A DNA stretch of 64,000 bases. Source: Rhodobacteraceae bacterium UBA6796 (lineage in GTDB: Bacteria; Pseudomonadota; Alphaproteobacteria; Rhodobacterales; Rhodobacteraceae). This document shows, in pieces, positions 19,372 through 28,189 of the stretch (position 1 is its first letter; each line of letters starts with the position of its first letter). The DNA lies in NCBI GenBank assembly GCA_002452815.1, contig DKFM01000023.1, forward strand, positions 202,698-266,697, given 5' to 3'. The translations under genes were made by a program, and so were the position numbers. The notes beneath the pieces are model-generated. The model saw only the letters and a program-made list of their open reading frames with translations. It did not search any database and was not told the origin of the DNA.

Positions 19372-20721
19372 ATGCGTTTCAAACTCGCATTTCTGGCGGC
19401 CTGCACCGCCCTGTCCACCCCGGCCCTGGCCGAAGACGTGTTTCCCGCCACGCTGGCCGGTCACGCCTATCTGCCCGCGCTGAGCATGGTGGCCCCGCCC
19501 GCCGATGCCCCGCGCGATCTGTGGGTTTCGGGCAAGTTCACCGGCACCGCCCGCAACGATCAACCGATGAGCGTGATGGGCAATGTCGGCAAAAGCTATG
19601 GCGGCCACGACACCGGCATCGCGCTGCCCTTCCTGGGCCAGCCGGTGCAGGGCATGTCGGGCTTCGCTATGAACCGCGCCGAGGATGGCAGCTGGTTCGT
19701 GCTGACCGACAATGGCTTCGGCAGCAAGCTCAACAGCCCCGATGCGGCGCTGTTCTTCCATCGCATGATGCCCGATTTCACCACCGGCACCGTGGCGCGC
19801 AAGGAAACCGTCTTCCTGCATGACCCCGACGGCAAGATCCCGTTCCGCATCGCCAACGAGGCGACCGAGGCGCGTTATCTGACCGGCGCGGATTTTGACC
19901 CCGAAAGCATCCAGTATCTGAACGGCGAGATCTGGATCGGCGAGGAATTCGGCCCCTATCTGCTGCGCGTGGCGCTGGATGGGCGCGTGCTAGGGATCTT
20001 CGAAACCAAGCTCGACGGCGCGGTGATCGCGGGGCCGGATACCCCCGGCGTTCGGGTTCCGGCCGAAGCGGGCAAGGACTTCCGCGTGCAGCGTTCGGGG
20101 GGCTATGAAGGCATGGCGCTGCAACCCGACACCGGGCTTCTGTGGGCGATGCTGGAAAAACCGCTGCTGGTCGAAGGCGGCGAAACCGAAGGCGATTTCC
20201 TGCGTGTCATCACCTTCGACACCGCCGCGCAGGACTGGACCGGCCAAAGCTTCAAGTTCAAGCTGTCCGAGGGCGCCAAGGCGATCGGCGATTTCAACTT
20301 CATCGACGCGACCCGCGCGCTGGTGATCGAACGTGACAATGGCGAGGGCGACGCGGCCAAAGCCTGTGCCGAGGGCGCGAGTGACACCAGCGCCTGCTTC
20401 CCGAACCCGGCCCGCGTGAAGAACATCGTCCTGCTCGACACCGCCGATATCGACGCGGACGGTTTCATCCGCCGCATCGGCCATATCGACCTGATGAACA
20501 TTCAGGACCCGGACGGCAAGGCCCTGCCCGGCCTGAAACCTGCCGAAGGGCCGTTCACCTTCCCGTTCTTCACCATCGAGGACGTGGCCCGCGTGGACGA
20601 AACGCACATCATGGTCGCCAATGACAACAACCTGCCCTTCTCGGGCGGGCGCGAGATCGGCCAGGCGGCGCAGAACGAATTCATCCTGCTGTCGGTGCCC
20701 GAACTTCTGTCGGCGAAATAA
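19372..20721 (+). CDS. Exported phytase-esterase-like (PF13449-type) protein
   Basis: From ATG 19372, preceded by AAAGGAG, the protein is 449 aa with a clear Sec signal peptide (MRFKLAFLAACTALSTPALA, cut at about residue 20). The body is a beta-propeller-like sequence with the features of the esterase-like activity of phytase family: GGHDTGIALPFLG, FVLTDNGFGSKLNSPDA, IGEEFGPYLL, the GYEGMAL strand and ALVIERDNGEGDAA. Acidic residues in these loops would bind Ca2+. A periplasmic phosphoesterase or esterase role is the family annotation; the actual substrate is unknown. The frame is open further upstream, but that part is unlike a signal sequence and lacks a ribosome-binding site. Confidence 0.85.
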   Translation: MRFKLAFLAACTALSTPALAEDVFPATLAGHAYLPALSMVAPPADAPRDLWVSGKFTGTARNDQPMSVMGNVGKSYGGHDTGIALPFLGQPVQGMSGFAMNRAEDGSWFVLTDNGFGSKLNSPDAALFFHRMMPDFTTGTVARKETVFLHDPDGKIPFRIANEATEARYLTGADFDPESIQYLNGEIWIGEEFGPYLLRVALDGRVLGIFETKLDGAVIAGPDTPGVRVPAEAGKDFRVQRSGGYEGMALQPDTGLLWAMLEKPLLVEGGETEGDFLRVITFDTAAQDWTGQSFKFKLSEGAKAIGDFNFIDATRALVIERDNGEGDAAKACAEGASDTSACFPNPARVKNIVLLDTADIDADGFIRRIGHIDLMNIQDPDGKALPGLKPAEGPFTFPFFTIEDVARVDETHIMVANDNNLPFSGGREIGQAAQNEFILLSVPELLSAK

Positions 20722-20745
20722 CACCGGGACAGGTGGCAAGATTCA

Positions 20746-20776
20746 GACCGGCGGCAGGGGTGTCGCCGGTCTTTTT
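20746..20776 (+). terminator. Rho-independent terminator
   Basis: GACCGGCG (20746-20753) and CGCCGGTC (20764-20771) form a perfect 8-bp stem immediately followed by five T. It ends the transcript of the phytase-like gene, 24 nt after its stop, and separates it from the convergent amidase gene. Confidence 0.9.
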
Positions 20777-20793
20777 GCGGTCGTCAGGCCGGC

Positions 20794-22092
20794 TCAGACA
20801 CCTGCGCCGAACCGCTCCAACAGCCAGTGCGCCACGCTCAGCACCGCGCGGTCATCGCCATGGCGGCCCACGACCTGCACCCCCATCGGGCGGCGCGCGG
20901 GGTCGCGCAGGATCGGCACCGTGCAGCAGGGAAAACCCAGCAATGACCAGATCCGGTTGAAGATCGGATCACCCGTGCCGCTGTCGAAGGGCGGCGCGGC
21001 ACCGGGGGTGGCCGGCGTCAGCCAGATGTCGCCCGGGCGCGTCTCGGCCATCGCGCGCTGCCTCAGCGCAATCATCTGCGCCCGGTCGGCATGGCGTTGC
21101 GCGGACGATTGCGCGGCGCCCTGCGCGATCTGCGCCTGCAACCCCTGCGACAGCTGATCGGGCGCGATCATCGCTTCATAGGCCAGCGCCTGCGCCGCCT
21201 CGGCCGCCATGATCCGCGCATGCAGCGCCGGGATCCCGGCCATCGCATCATAAAGGCCTTCGGAAAACGGCGCGTGCCGCAGCCGGGTGCGCAGCGCAAG
21301 CCGGTCGGTAAACTCGACCCAGGCGGTCTGCATCTCGGGGCTGGCCGCATCCCAGACCGGGCTGCGCAGAGTCGACAGCGCAATCGCCCCCATCCCGTCT
21401 TCGGGTTGCAACTCCAGCCCGCTCAGCGCCTCGACCGCCAGCGCTGCATCGGGCACCGTGCGGGCAAAGACGCCGACCGTGTCGAAGCTGCGCGCGAAGA
21501 CGCTGATGCCGCCCGTCTCGATCAGATCGAACGAGGGCTTGAACCCCACCACCCCGCAAAACGACGCCGGACGGATGATCGAGCCCGAGGTCTGGGTGCC
21601 AAGCGCGATCGGCACCATCCCCGCAGCCACCGCCGCCGCCGACCCCGCAGACGAGCCCCCGGGCGTCGCGCCGGGCACCACCGGGTTGCGGGTGCGCGCG
21701 GGCTGGTAGCCGGCGAATTCCGTTGTCTCGGTCTTGCCCAGGATCACCGCGCCCGCCTGCCGCGCCAGCGCGACTGCGCCCGCGTCGAAATCCGCCACCC
21801 GGTCGCGCCAGATCGGTGAGCCGCAGCGCCAGGGCAGGCCGCGGACCGCGAAAATATCCTTCACCCCGACCGGCACCCCGTGCAGCTTGCCCCGCACCGC
21901 CCCCTGGTCCAGCGCCCGTGCCGCCGCCAGCGCCCCGGCCGCGTCGATATGCACCCAGGCGCCCAGATCGTCCTCCAGCGCGGCGCAGCGATCGAGCCGG
22001 GCGCGCAGTGCGGCCTCGGCACTCCATTCACCCTGCGCGATGGCGCGGCAGGTCTCCAACGCGCCGGGCAAATCCGCGCTTCGGTCTTTCAT
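20794..22092 (-). CDS. Amidase-signature hydrolase
   Basis: A 432-aa amidase-signature enzyme that hydrolyses a carboxamide or an aryl/acyl amide in the cytoplasm. The Ser-cisSer-Lys triad is visible: Lys in GVPVGVKDIF, the glycine/serine-rich PGGSSAGSAAAVAAGM, and the nucleophile region TQTSGSIIRPASFCG. No signal peptide. Its ATG overlaps the stop of the M20 peptidase gene (22089-22092), and both follow the second Liv-type importer, so the imported compound probably carries an amide or N-acyl bond. It is the last gene of that operon and convergent with the phytase-like gene. Confidence 0.88.
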   Translation of the reverse strand: MKDRSADLPGALETCRAIAQGEWSAEAALRARLDRCAALEDDLGAWVHIDAAGALAAARALDQGAVRGKLHGVPVGVKDIFAVRGLPWRCGSPIWRDRVADFDAGAVALARQAGAVILGKTETTEFAGYQPARTRNPVVPGATPGGSSAGSAAAVAAGMVPIALGTQTSGSIIRPASFCGVVGFKPSFDLIETGGISVFARSFDTVGVFARTVPDAALAVEALSGLELQPEDGMGAIALSTLRSPVWDAASPEMQTAWVEFTDRLALRTRLRHAPFSEGLYDAMAGIPALHARIMAAEAAQALAYEAMIAPDQLSQGLQAQIAQGAAQSSAQRHADRAQMIALRQRAMAETRPGDIWLTPATPGAAPPFDSGTGDPIFNRIWSLLGFPCCTVPILRDPARRPMGVQVVGRHGDDRAVLSVAHWLLERFGAGV

Positions 22093-23192
22093 CGCTCACT
22101 CTCCCAACAGGCCAGTGCCCCGCGATAGATCGCGACTGCCTCGTGCAGGCGGGCAATGGACACATATTCATCGGTTTTATGGGCCATCGCGGGATCGCCC
22201 GGGCCCAGAATGACAGTCGCAACCCCGTCCAGCGCCGGGGTGAAGACCGAGGCGTCGGTGAAATAGCTCATCGCCACGGGGTCGGTGGGCGCGCCGGAAA
22301 TCGCGGCGCTGGCGCGGGTGATGGCGCCAAGCCAGGGCGTTGCCGGCTCGGTCCAGACCGCGGGCAGGTCGATCAGCGGCTCGACCTCGGTTCCCGCGGG
22401 CAGCAGTGCCCGGATCGCCGCGATCAGATCGGCATGCGCGACCCCGGGGACCGAGCGCAGATCGAGCGTCACCTCGCACAGGTCCGGCACCGAATTGGTG
22501 TTCAGCCCCCCCGCAATCGTTCCGATGTTCAACGTGGGCGCCCCCATCACCGGATGCGCCGCCCCTAGGTCCAGCGCCTCGATCCGGGCCAGCGCGCGGG
22601 CAGCCAGACCGATCGCGTTCACCCCGCGTTCGGGCATCGAACCATGCGCGGTCACGCCATGGAACCGCAGCCGCAGCCACAGCGCACCCTTGTGCCCGGG
22701 AACGGCGCGGTTCTCGGTCGGTTCGGCCACGATCAGCGCGCCGATCGGCGGCAGCGGCCCGGCGCCAACCATGGCGCGCGCGCCGTCGCTGCCGGTCTCT
22801 TCCCCCGCGGTCAACAGCAGCGCCACGCCCCCCGGCGGCGGCGGTGCAGCCAGCGCAGCGATCATGAAGGCCGCGACGCCCCCCTTCATGTCGGTGCTGC
22901 CCCGGCCGTAAAGCCGGCCGTCTGCCACCGTCCCGGCATGGGGCGCATAGGCCCAGGGCGCGGCCCCCAAAGGCACCGTATCCAGATGCCCGGTGAAGCC
23001 AAGCGCGCGCCCCGTGCCGGTGCCGCGCGTCGCGATCAGATTGCAGCGGCCCGGCCCCTGCGGGATCATCTGGCAGTCGAAACCGCCTGCCGCCAGAAGA
23101 CCCGCGCAGAACTCCATCGCCGGTCGTTCCGCCCCGGGCGGGTTCACCGTGTCAAAGGCGATCAGCCGTTGCGTCAGTTCGATGACATCCAT
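22089..23192 (-). CDS. M20-family amidohydrolase (ArgE/DapE-like deacylase)
   Basis: A 367-aa zinc-dependent amidohydrolase. The metal ligands are in place: His/Asp in GHLDTVPLG, Asp in GRGSTDMKGG, the Glu pair in AGEETGSDG, the acidic AEPTE and the late His in AHKTDEYV. A dimerisation lid domain (about residues 170-280) lies between. The family includes acetylornithine deacetylase, succinyl-diaminopimelate desuccinylase and N-acyl amino-acid deacylases. I cannot choose between them. The start at 23192 is four bases past the LivF stop; the open frame continues upstream but inside livF. Confidence 0.88.
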   Translation of the reverse strand: MDVIELTQRLIAFDTVNPPGAERPAMEFCAGLLAAGGFDCQMIPQGPGRCNLIATRGTGTGRALGFTGHLDTVPLGAAPWAYAPHAGTVADGRLYGRGSTDMKGGVAAFMIAALAAPPPPGGVALLLTAGEETGSDGARAMVGAGPLPPIGALIVAEPTENRAVPGHKGALWLRLRFHGVTAHGSMPERGVNAIGLAARALARIEALDLGAAHPVMGAPTLNIGTIAGGLNTNSVPDLCEVTLDLRSVPGVAHADLIAAIRALLPAGTEVEPLIDLPAVWTEPATPWLGAITRASAAISGAPTDPVAMSYFTDASVFTPALDGVATVILGPGDPAMAHKTDEYVSIARLHEAVAIYRGALACWESER

Positions 23193-23196
23193 GATC

Positions 23197-23904
23197 TTAC
23201 CCGAAATAAGCTTCGCGCACGGCTTCATCCCCCGCCAGATCGGCGGCCGGGCCCTGCGCCACCAGCTTGCCCCCCGACAGGACATAACCGTAATCCGCAA
23301 TCGCCAGCGTCTGACGCACGTTCTGTTCCACCAGAAACACGGTGATGCCCTGATCGCGGATGTCCTTGATGATGCGGAAGTTTTCCTTGACGTAGAGCGG
23401 CGAGAGCCCCAGCGACGGCTCGTCGATCAGCAGGATCTTCGGCCCGCCCATCAGCCCGCGCCCGATCGAGACCATCGCCTGCTCGCCGCCCGACATGGTG
23501 CCCGCCAGCTGATCGCGCCGTTCGGCCAGACGCGGAAAGGTGGCAAAGACCGTGTCCAGCCGCTGCCGGATCAGCGCCGCGTCGGTGACCTGAAACGCCC
23601 CCAGCCGCAGGTTCTCGGTCACTGTCATCTTGGGAAACATCCGCCGCCCCTCGGGGATCGCGGCGATGCCGCGCGCGATCACCTTGTGCGTGGCCAGCCC
23701 GGTGATGTCCTCGCCCTCCAGCAGGATCTGCCCGCTGTGCGGCGGGGTCAGCCCCAGGATGGCGCGGATCAGCGTCGATTTCCCCGCCCCGTTAGAGCCG
23801 AGCAGGCAGGTGATCTGCCCCGGCGCCACGTTCAGCGACACGTCATGCAGCACATCGGCCTTGTCATAGGCCGCCCGCAGCCCCCGAATCTCGATCCCAG
23901 CCAT
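23197..23904 (-). CDS. Branched-chain-type ABC importer ATPase (LivF-like), second system
   Basis: A standard-length (235 aa) LivF: Walker A GSNGAGKST, signature MSGGEQAM, Walker B KILLIDEPSLGLSP, H-loop VEQNVR. Its ATG overlaps by one base the stop of the LivG-like gene. It completes the second HAAT importer, encoded in the order binding protein, LivH, LivM, LivG, LivF, M20 deacylase, amidase. Confidence 0.92.
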   Translation of the reverse strand: MAGIEIRGLRAAYDKADVLHDVSLNVAPGQITCLLGSNGAGKSTLIRAILGLTPPHSGQILLEGEDITGLATHKVIARGIAAIPEGRRMFPKMTVTENLRLGAFQVTDAALIRQRLDTVFATFPRLAERRDQLAGTMSGGEQAMVSIGRGLMGGPKILLIDEPSLGLSPLYVKENFRIIKDIRDQGITVFLVEQNVRQTLAIADYGYVLSGGKLVAQGPAADLAGDEAVREAYFG

Positions 23905-24680
23905 CAGTCCGCTCCCAGATAGGCGTTTTGCACCTCGGCATCGGCCGCCACTTCGGCATAGGTGCCCTCGGCGATCTTGCGCCCGTAACTCAGCACGATG
24001 CAGCGGTCCGTGATCCGTTCGATCACGCCCATTTCATGCTCGACGATGATGATCGACAGGCCTTCGCCACGCGCGCGCACCGCCAGAATGTCATCCATCA
24101 ACTGATGCGTTTCATCATGCGTCATCCCCGCCGAAGGTTCATCCAGCAGCAACAGCCGCGGGCCGGAAATCAGCGCGCGGCAAATCTCGATCCGGCGCCG
24201 CTCGATCATCGGCAGGGCGCCGACCGGCTGATCCATGCGGTCCGCCAGATGCCCCGAGAAACCGCCCACCAGATCGCGCGCCAGCCGATACGAGGTGTCG
24301 ATCTGCCCCTGCAACCGCTTGCGCGAAATCAGGTTCGACCACAGGCTGCCGGTCAGTCGCGCGGTGTCGCCGATCATGATGTTGTCATAGATCGACAGCG
24401 GCAGACACAGGCGCGAGCGTTGGAAGGTGCGCACGATCCCCGCCTCATAGACCGCGCGCGCGGCGGCATTGGTGATATCGCGCCCCTCGAACAGCACCTG
24501 CCCGGCGGTGGCCGGATAGATCCCGGTCAGCACGTTGAAGCTGGTCGTCTTGCCCGAGCCGTTCGGCCCGATCAGGCCCAGGATTTCCCCCTGCCCCATG
24601 CGCATCGAGAAATCGTCCAATGCGGTCACACCGCCGAAACGTTTGACGATATTGCGGAATTCAAGAAGTGTCTGGGTCAT
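23904..24680 (-). CDS. Branched-chain-type ABC importer ATPase (LivG-like), second system
   Basis: A 258-aa nucleotide-binding subunit with Walker A GPNGSGKTTS, the LivG-type stretch GIVRTFQRSRL, a degenerate signature (GALPMIERRRIEICRAL; the usual LSGG is not obvious) and Walker B LLLLDEPSAGMT. The ATG at 24680 overlaps the LivM stop by 4 nt. The loss of a canonical LSGGQ is common in LivG-like proteins. Confidence 0.9.
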   Translation of the reverse strand: MTQTLLEFRNIVKRFGGVTALDDFSMRMGQGEILGLIGPNGSGKTTSFNVLTGIYPATAGQVLFEGRDITNAAARAVYEAGIVRTFQRSRLCLPLSIYDNIMIGDTARLTGSLWSNLISRKRLQGQIDTSYRLARDLVGGFSGHLADRMDQPVGALPMIERRRIEICRALISGPRLLLLDEPSAGMTHDETHQLMDDILAVRARGEGLSIIIVEHEMGVIERITDRCIVLSYGRKIAEGTYAEVAADAEVQNAYLGAD

Positions 24681-25858
24681 TTTCCCGCCCTCCGGCTGGC
24701 AAAGAAGGTCCGCAGCGGGCGCGGCAGGATGCCGTCGGGGCGGAACAGCAGCACCAGCATCACCAAGATCGAGAACAGCAGGAACCGGTATTCCTGCAGC
24801 AATTGCAGCTTTTCGGGCAGCAGCACCACGATCGCCGCCGCCACCGCGCTGCCCCACAGGCTGCCCAGCCCGCCCAGAAGCACGATCGACACCAGCAACA
24901 GACTGTCCGAAAAGGTGAAGGATGCCGGCGCGATGAAGGAAATCATCATCCCGTACAGCGCGCCGCTGACGCCAAGGATCGCGTTCCCCAGCAAGAAGGC
25001 CGTCAGCTTGATGCGCGCAACCGGCACACCGAAACAGGCCGCGGCGGTTTCATCCAGCCGCACCGCATCCATGTGCAGGCCGATCCAGCTACGCTCCAAC
25101 CGCCGCACCAGCACGAAGACAAGCCCGGCCAGCGCCGCCGCCAGCAGCGCATAATTGACATAGAAGGACATCTCGTAACTGCCGATCACCGGCGCGCTGT
25201 TGAAATCCCAGCCAAACAGCCGCATCGGCGCCACCATCAACCCCTGTGGCCCGCCCAGAATCTCGTTCACCTCCAGAAAGGTGCGGAACAGCACGCCGAA
25301 GGCGATGGTCACGACCGCCGCATAATGGCCCGTGGTGCGCAGGATCGGCAGCAACAGGGGCAGGCTCAGCACCAGCGCGACCGCGCCACCGATGGCAAGC
25401 GTCAGCAGGGGCGGCACAGCGGTGACAGTGCCCAGCACGGCGGCGGTATAGGCCCCCGCCCCGAAGAACGCAGCGCCGGCGAAATTCGCCATGCCGGCAA
25501 AGCCGAACTGGATGTTCAGCCCCATCGCGGCGGTGAAATACAACAGCGTCGTCGCCACCATCAACAGCGCGAAATGCGCATCCGACAAGGCAAAGATCAG
25601 CACGATCAGCGCGGCAAAGGCCAGCCGGTTCAGCCGCGGCTCGGATGCGGCCCAGTCCTGATGCAGGCGCCGCGCGAAGCCGGTCTTCAGCGCGGCCAGA
25701 ACCGCGGCCACGGCCAGCACCAGCAGCCCGGTCACCTGCCAGGTTTCTTCGGCCATCAGCAGCGCCCAGGCATAGACCCCGGCGGTCACGATCACGGCGG
25801 CCCCGGCGGCCCAGGGGCGCGCGGCGGCGGCGGTGGAAGAGATCGGAAGATCGGTCAT
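24677..25858 (-). CDS. Branched-chain-type ABC importer permease (LivM-like), second system
   Basis: A 393-aa multi-span protein with the LivM signature MGLNIQFGFAGMANFAGAAFFGAGAY and the late VLLGGLGSLWGSAVAAAIVV. About ten membrane segments. It starts at 25858 after AGGGTG, 4 nt past the LivH stop; a GTG at 25876 that overlaps LivH is an alternative. Confidence 0.9.
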   Translation of the reverse strand: MTDLPISSTAAAARPWAAGAAVIVTAGVYAWALLMAEETWQVTGLLVLAVAAVLAALKTGFARRLHQDWAASEPRLNRLAFAALIVLIFALSDAHFALLMVATTLLYFTAAMGLNIQFGFAGMANFAGAAFFGAGAYTAAVLGTVTAVPPLLTLAIGGAVALVLSLPLLLPILRTTGHYAAVVTIAFGVLFRTFLEVNEILGGPQGLMVAPMRLFGWDFNSAPVIGSYEMSFYVNYALLAAALAGLVFVLVRRLERSWIGLHMDAVRLDETAAACFGVPVARIKLTAFLLGNAILGVSGALYGMMISFIAPASFTFSDSLLLVSIVLLGGLGSLWGSAVAAAIVVLLPEKLQLLQEYRFLLFSILVMLVLLFRPDGILPRPLRTFFASRRAGK

Positions 25859-25862
25859 GTGA

Positions 25863-26783
25863 TTACACCCTGTCACTGGAGCGTTCGGGGATCAGCCCGG
25901 TCGGTTTCCACGCCATCAGCGCGATGACGACGGCAAAGGCGAACACATCCTTGTAGGCCGAGGCGAAAGGCAGCAGCGCCGCCCCGATCACCTGCAGGCC
26001 CGCGAACAGGAACCCGCCCAGGATCGCGCCATACAGGTTGCCAAGCCCCCCGATGATCGCCGCGGAAAAGCCGATCAGCCCCAGGATCAACCCCATGCCA
26101 AAGTTGATCTCGTTGTAGTAAAGCCCGTTCATGATCCCCGCGAAGGCGGCGACGCCCGAGCCGATGGCGAAGGTGGCCAGAACCACCAGCGTATAATTGA
26201 TGCCCATGATCCGGGCGGTTTCCTCGTCCTGCGCGACGGCGCGGATTGCCAGACCCAGCCGGGTGCGGTTGATGACCAGGCTCAGCACACCGATCAGCCC
26301 CAGCCCCGCCAGCACCAAGATCACGCTGTCGGCGCGCAGCGAGAAACTGCCCAGCTCGACCGCCGCATCGGGCAGAAGCGCGGGAAACGCCTTGGGGTTA
26401 GAGCCATTGGGATAGAACAGACGGACCGCCTCGCGGATCGCGGTGCCCAGCATCAGCGTAATCAGCAGCGTGTTGAGCTGCGGCGCCTTCTTCAGCGGCA
26501 GCACCAGCCATTTCGCAATCGCCGCCCCGATCAGGGCGGTACCGCCCAGACTGCAGATCAGCACGCCCAGCAATTGCACCCAGGGGTTGGTCACGCCGAT
26601 CGCCGCCAGCCCCATCCAGGCGGTGAAGCCGATGAACGTGCCCAGCATCAGCACATCGCCATGGCTGAACTTGATGACATCCAGCACGCCGAAGAACAGG
26701 GTGAAGCCCACCGCCACCAGCGCATACATCGTGCCCAGCAGAATGCCGTTGGCCAGATATTGCGCGATCAGTCCGAAATCCAT
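25863..26783 (-). CDS. Branched-chain-type ABC importer permease (LivH-like), second system
   Basis: A 306-aa permease with the LivH features GTMYALVAVGFTLFFGVLDVIKFSHGDVLMLG near the N-terminus and FSAAIIGGLGNLYGAILGG toward the end, in about eight helices. Start chosen at 26783, after AAGGA. The gene is separated from the upstream binding-protein gene by a strong stem-loop (26808-26842), which probably sets a lower expression level for the membrane parts. Confidence 0.9.
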   Translation of the reverse strand: MDFGLIAQYLANGILLGTMYALVAVGFTLFFGVLDVIKFSHGDVLMLGTFIGFTAWMGLAAIGVTNPWVQLLGVLICSLGGTALIGAAIAKWLVLPLKKAPQLNTLLITLMLGTAIREAVRLFYPNGSNPKAFPALLPDAAVELGSFSLRADSVILVLAGLGLIGVLSLVINRTRLGLAIRAVAQDEETARIMGINYTLVVLATFAIGSGVAAFAGIMNGLYYNEINFGMGLILGLIGFSAAIIGGLGNLYGAILGGFLFAGLQVIGAALLPFASAYKDVFAFAVVIALMAWKPTGLIPERSSDRV

Positions 26784-26807
26784 CGTGTCGTCTTTCCTTG
26801 AAAAGGG

Positions 26808-26842
26808 GCGATGCGGCGCGGCCTTCCGGCCTGCCGCATCGC
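26808..26842 (-). terminator. Intercistronic stem-loop after the binding-protein gene
   Basis: GCGATGCGGC (26808-26817) pairs perfectly with GCCGCATCGC (26833-26842), and an inner GGCC/GGCC pair closes a TTCC loop. It sits 11 nt after the binding-protein stop and before livH, with no U-tract. This is the classical arrangement for an mRNA-stabilising or partial-termination hairpin that keeps binding protein in excess. Confidence 0.75.
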
Positions 26843-26853
26843 GGGTCGGTGGA

Positions 26854-28038
26854 TCATTTGGGCGCGGGCAGCGAGCGCGTGCCCTTGGCATAGTCGCTGT
26901 CTTCCCAGACAACCCATTTGCCGTCCTGCGCGACATAGCCGGTAATCAGCGCCACGGTGTTCTGGCCGTGATCGTCGAAGGTGATCAGGCCGGTGATCGA
27001 CTCGTGATCCTTGACGGTGCCCATATATTCGACAATCGCCTTGCGATCGGGGCCGACCGCTTCGACCGCGTCGATCAGCAGGTTCATCGCGGCAAAGGCG
27101 AAGGGGCCATAGGCCTCGGGCGGGGTGCTGAACCCGGCCTTCTCGTATTCGGTCAGGAAGAACGCACCGCCGGGCAGTTTTTCCGCAGGCGCCCCTTCCA
27201 GGAAGGTCAGCGTGCCCTCGGCCAGATCGCCGCCCAGGCCCTCGAAATAGGCATCCGACTTGATCCCCGACACGCCCTGGAACACCGCGGTGATCCCGAG
27301 CTTGGCCATCTGCTGGCGCACCCGCACGCCGCCCGGCGTCAGGCCCGCGTAGACGACCACATCGGGGTTCAGCGCCTTGACCTGCGTCAGTTCGGCGGTG
27401 AAGTCCTGCTGATCGGCGCTGACACCGAAGGCGCCCACAACCGTCGCCCCATCTTCCGCCAGGAACTTCGACAGATAGCTGTTGTGGCCCTTGCCGTAAT
27501 CGGTGGTGTCATGGATGATCGCGAAGGTCTTGTAGCCAAGCCCGGTCATGAATTTCGCGGCGGTTTCGTTCTGGTTGATCATCGTGCCGTTCACGCGCGT
27601 GATCTCGGGGTAGTCGTTGCCATAGGTGATATCGGGCAGCACCGCACCCCAAACCGTCATCGGCAGGCCGAAGCGGTGATAGACATCGACCGTCCCCATC
27701 GCCACCGCCGAACAGTAATGTGCCACGGCCCCCGCCAGCTTGCGGTTGGTGGCCAGTTTGGTCGCGACCTGCACGCCGACATTGGGCTTGCATTCGTCAT
27801 CCAGCGCTTCCAGCTCGTAGCTGTATTTCGCGGCCGGGTCGGCGTTGCGCAGCCGGATCGCCAGCTCGGCCGAGTTGCGCCCGCCCAGACCGACCGACGA
27901 CACGCCCCCGGTCAGCGGGCCGATGAAGCCCAGTGCGACGGTCTCTTTCGCCGTGGCCGCGGTGCCGCATGCAAGGCCCGCACAGGCGCCAGCCGCCAGC
28001 ACGATGCGGTGAAACTTGGTTCCGATATTGAATTTCAT
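26854..28038 (-). CDS. Periplasmic substrate-binding protein (LivK/AmiC-like), second system
   Basis: From ATG 28038, after GAGGAAAG, the protein is 394 aa with a Sec signal peptide ending near ACGTAATA (about residue 30). The mature part begins KETVALGFIGPLTGGVSSVG, a type I periplasmic binding fold. It is the first gene of a seven-gene minus-strand operon. With an M20 deacylase and an amidase downstream, the ligand may be an N-acylated or amidated compound; this is inference. Confidence 0.9.
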   Translation of the reverse strand: MKFNIGTKFHRIVLAAGACAGLACGTAATAKETVALGFIGPLTGGVSSVGLGGRNSAELAIRLRNADPAAKYSYELEALDDECKPNVGVQVATKLATNRKLAGAVAHYCSAVAMGTVDVYHRFGLPMTVWGAVLPDITYGNDYPEITRVNGTMINQNETAAKFMTGLGYKTFAIIHDTTDYGKGHNSYLSKFLAEDGATVVGAFGVSADQQDFTAELTQVKALNPDVVVYAGLTPGGVRVRQQMAKLGITAVFQGVSGIKSDAYFEGLGGDLAEGTLTFLEGAPAEKLPGGAFFLTEYEKAGFSTPPEAYGPFAFAAMNLLIDAVEAVGPDRKAIVEYMGTVKDHESITGLITFDDHGQNTVALITGYVAQDGKWVVWEDSDYAKGTRSLPAPK

Positions 28039-28100
28039 TCCACTTTCCTCGAAATTACCTGCGGGCGATTTGACCCGGACACAAAAATTGATGCAGCAAC

Positions 28101-28155
28101 TTGAATGACATTCAACTTTTTTGGGGTGAAACTCAACAAAAGTGAATACCATTCC
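28101..28155. promoter_or_regulatory. Twin operators of the XRE-cupin regulator
   Basis: TTGAATGACATTCAA (28101-28115) is a perfect 7-bp inverted repeat around one base. A second copy, TGAATACCATTC, starts at 28143 and matches the core TGAAT..CATTC. The starts are 41 bp apart, close to four helical turns, so two dimers could face the same side. The sites lie between the divergent binding-protein operon and the regulator gene. Confidence 0.65.
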
Positions 28156-28189
28156 CGACGTGCTGCATTTGCAGGCAGGAATTGAGGGA

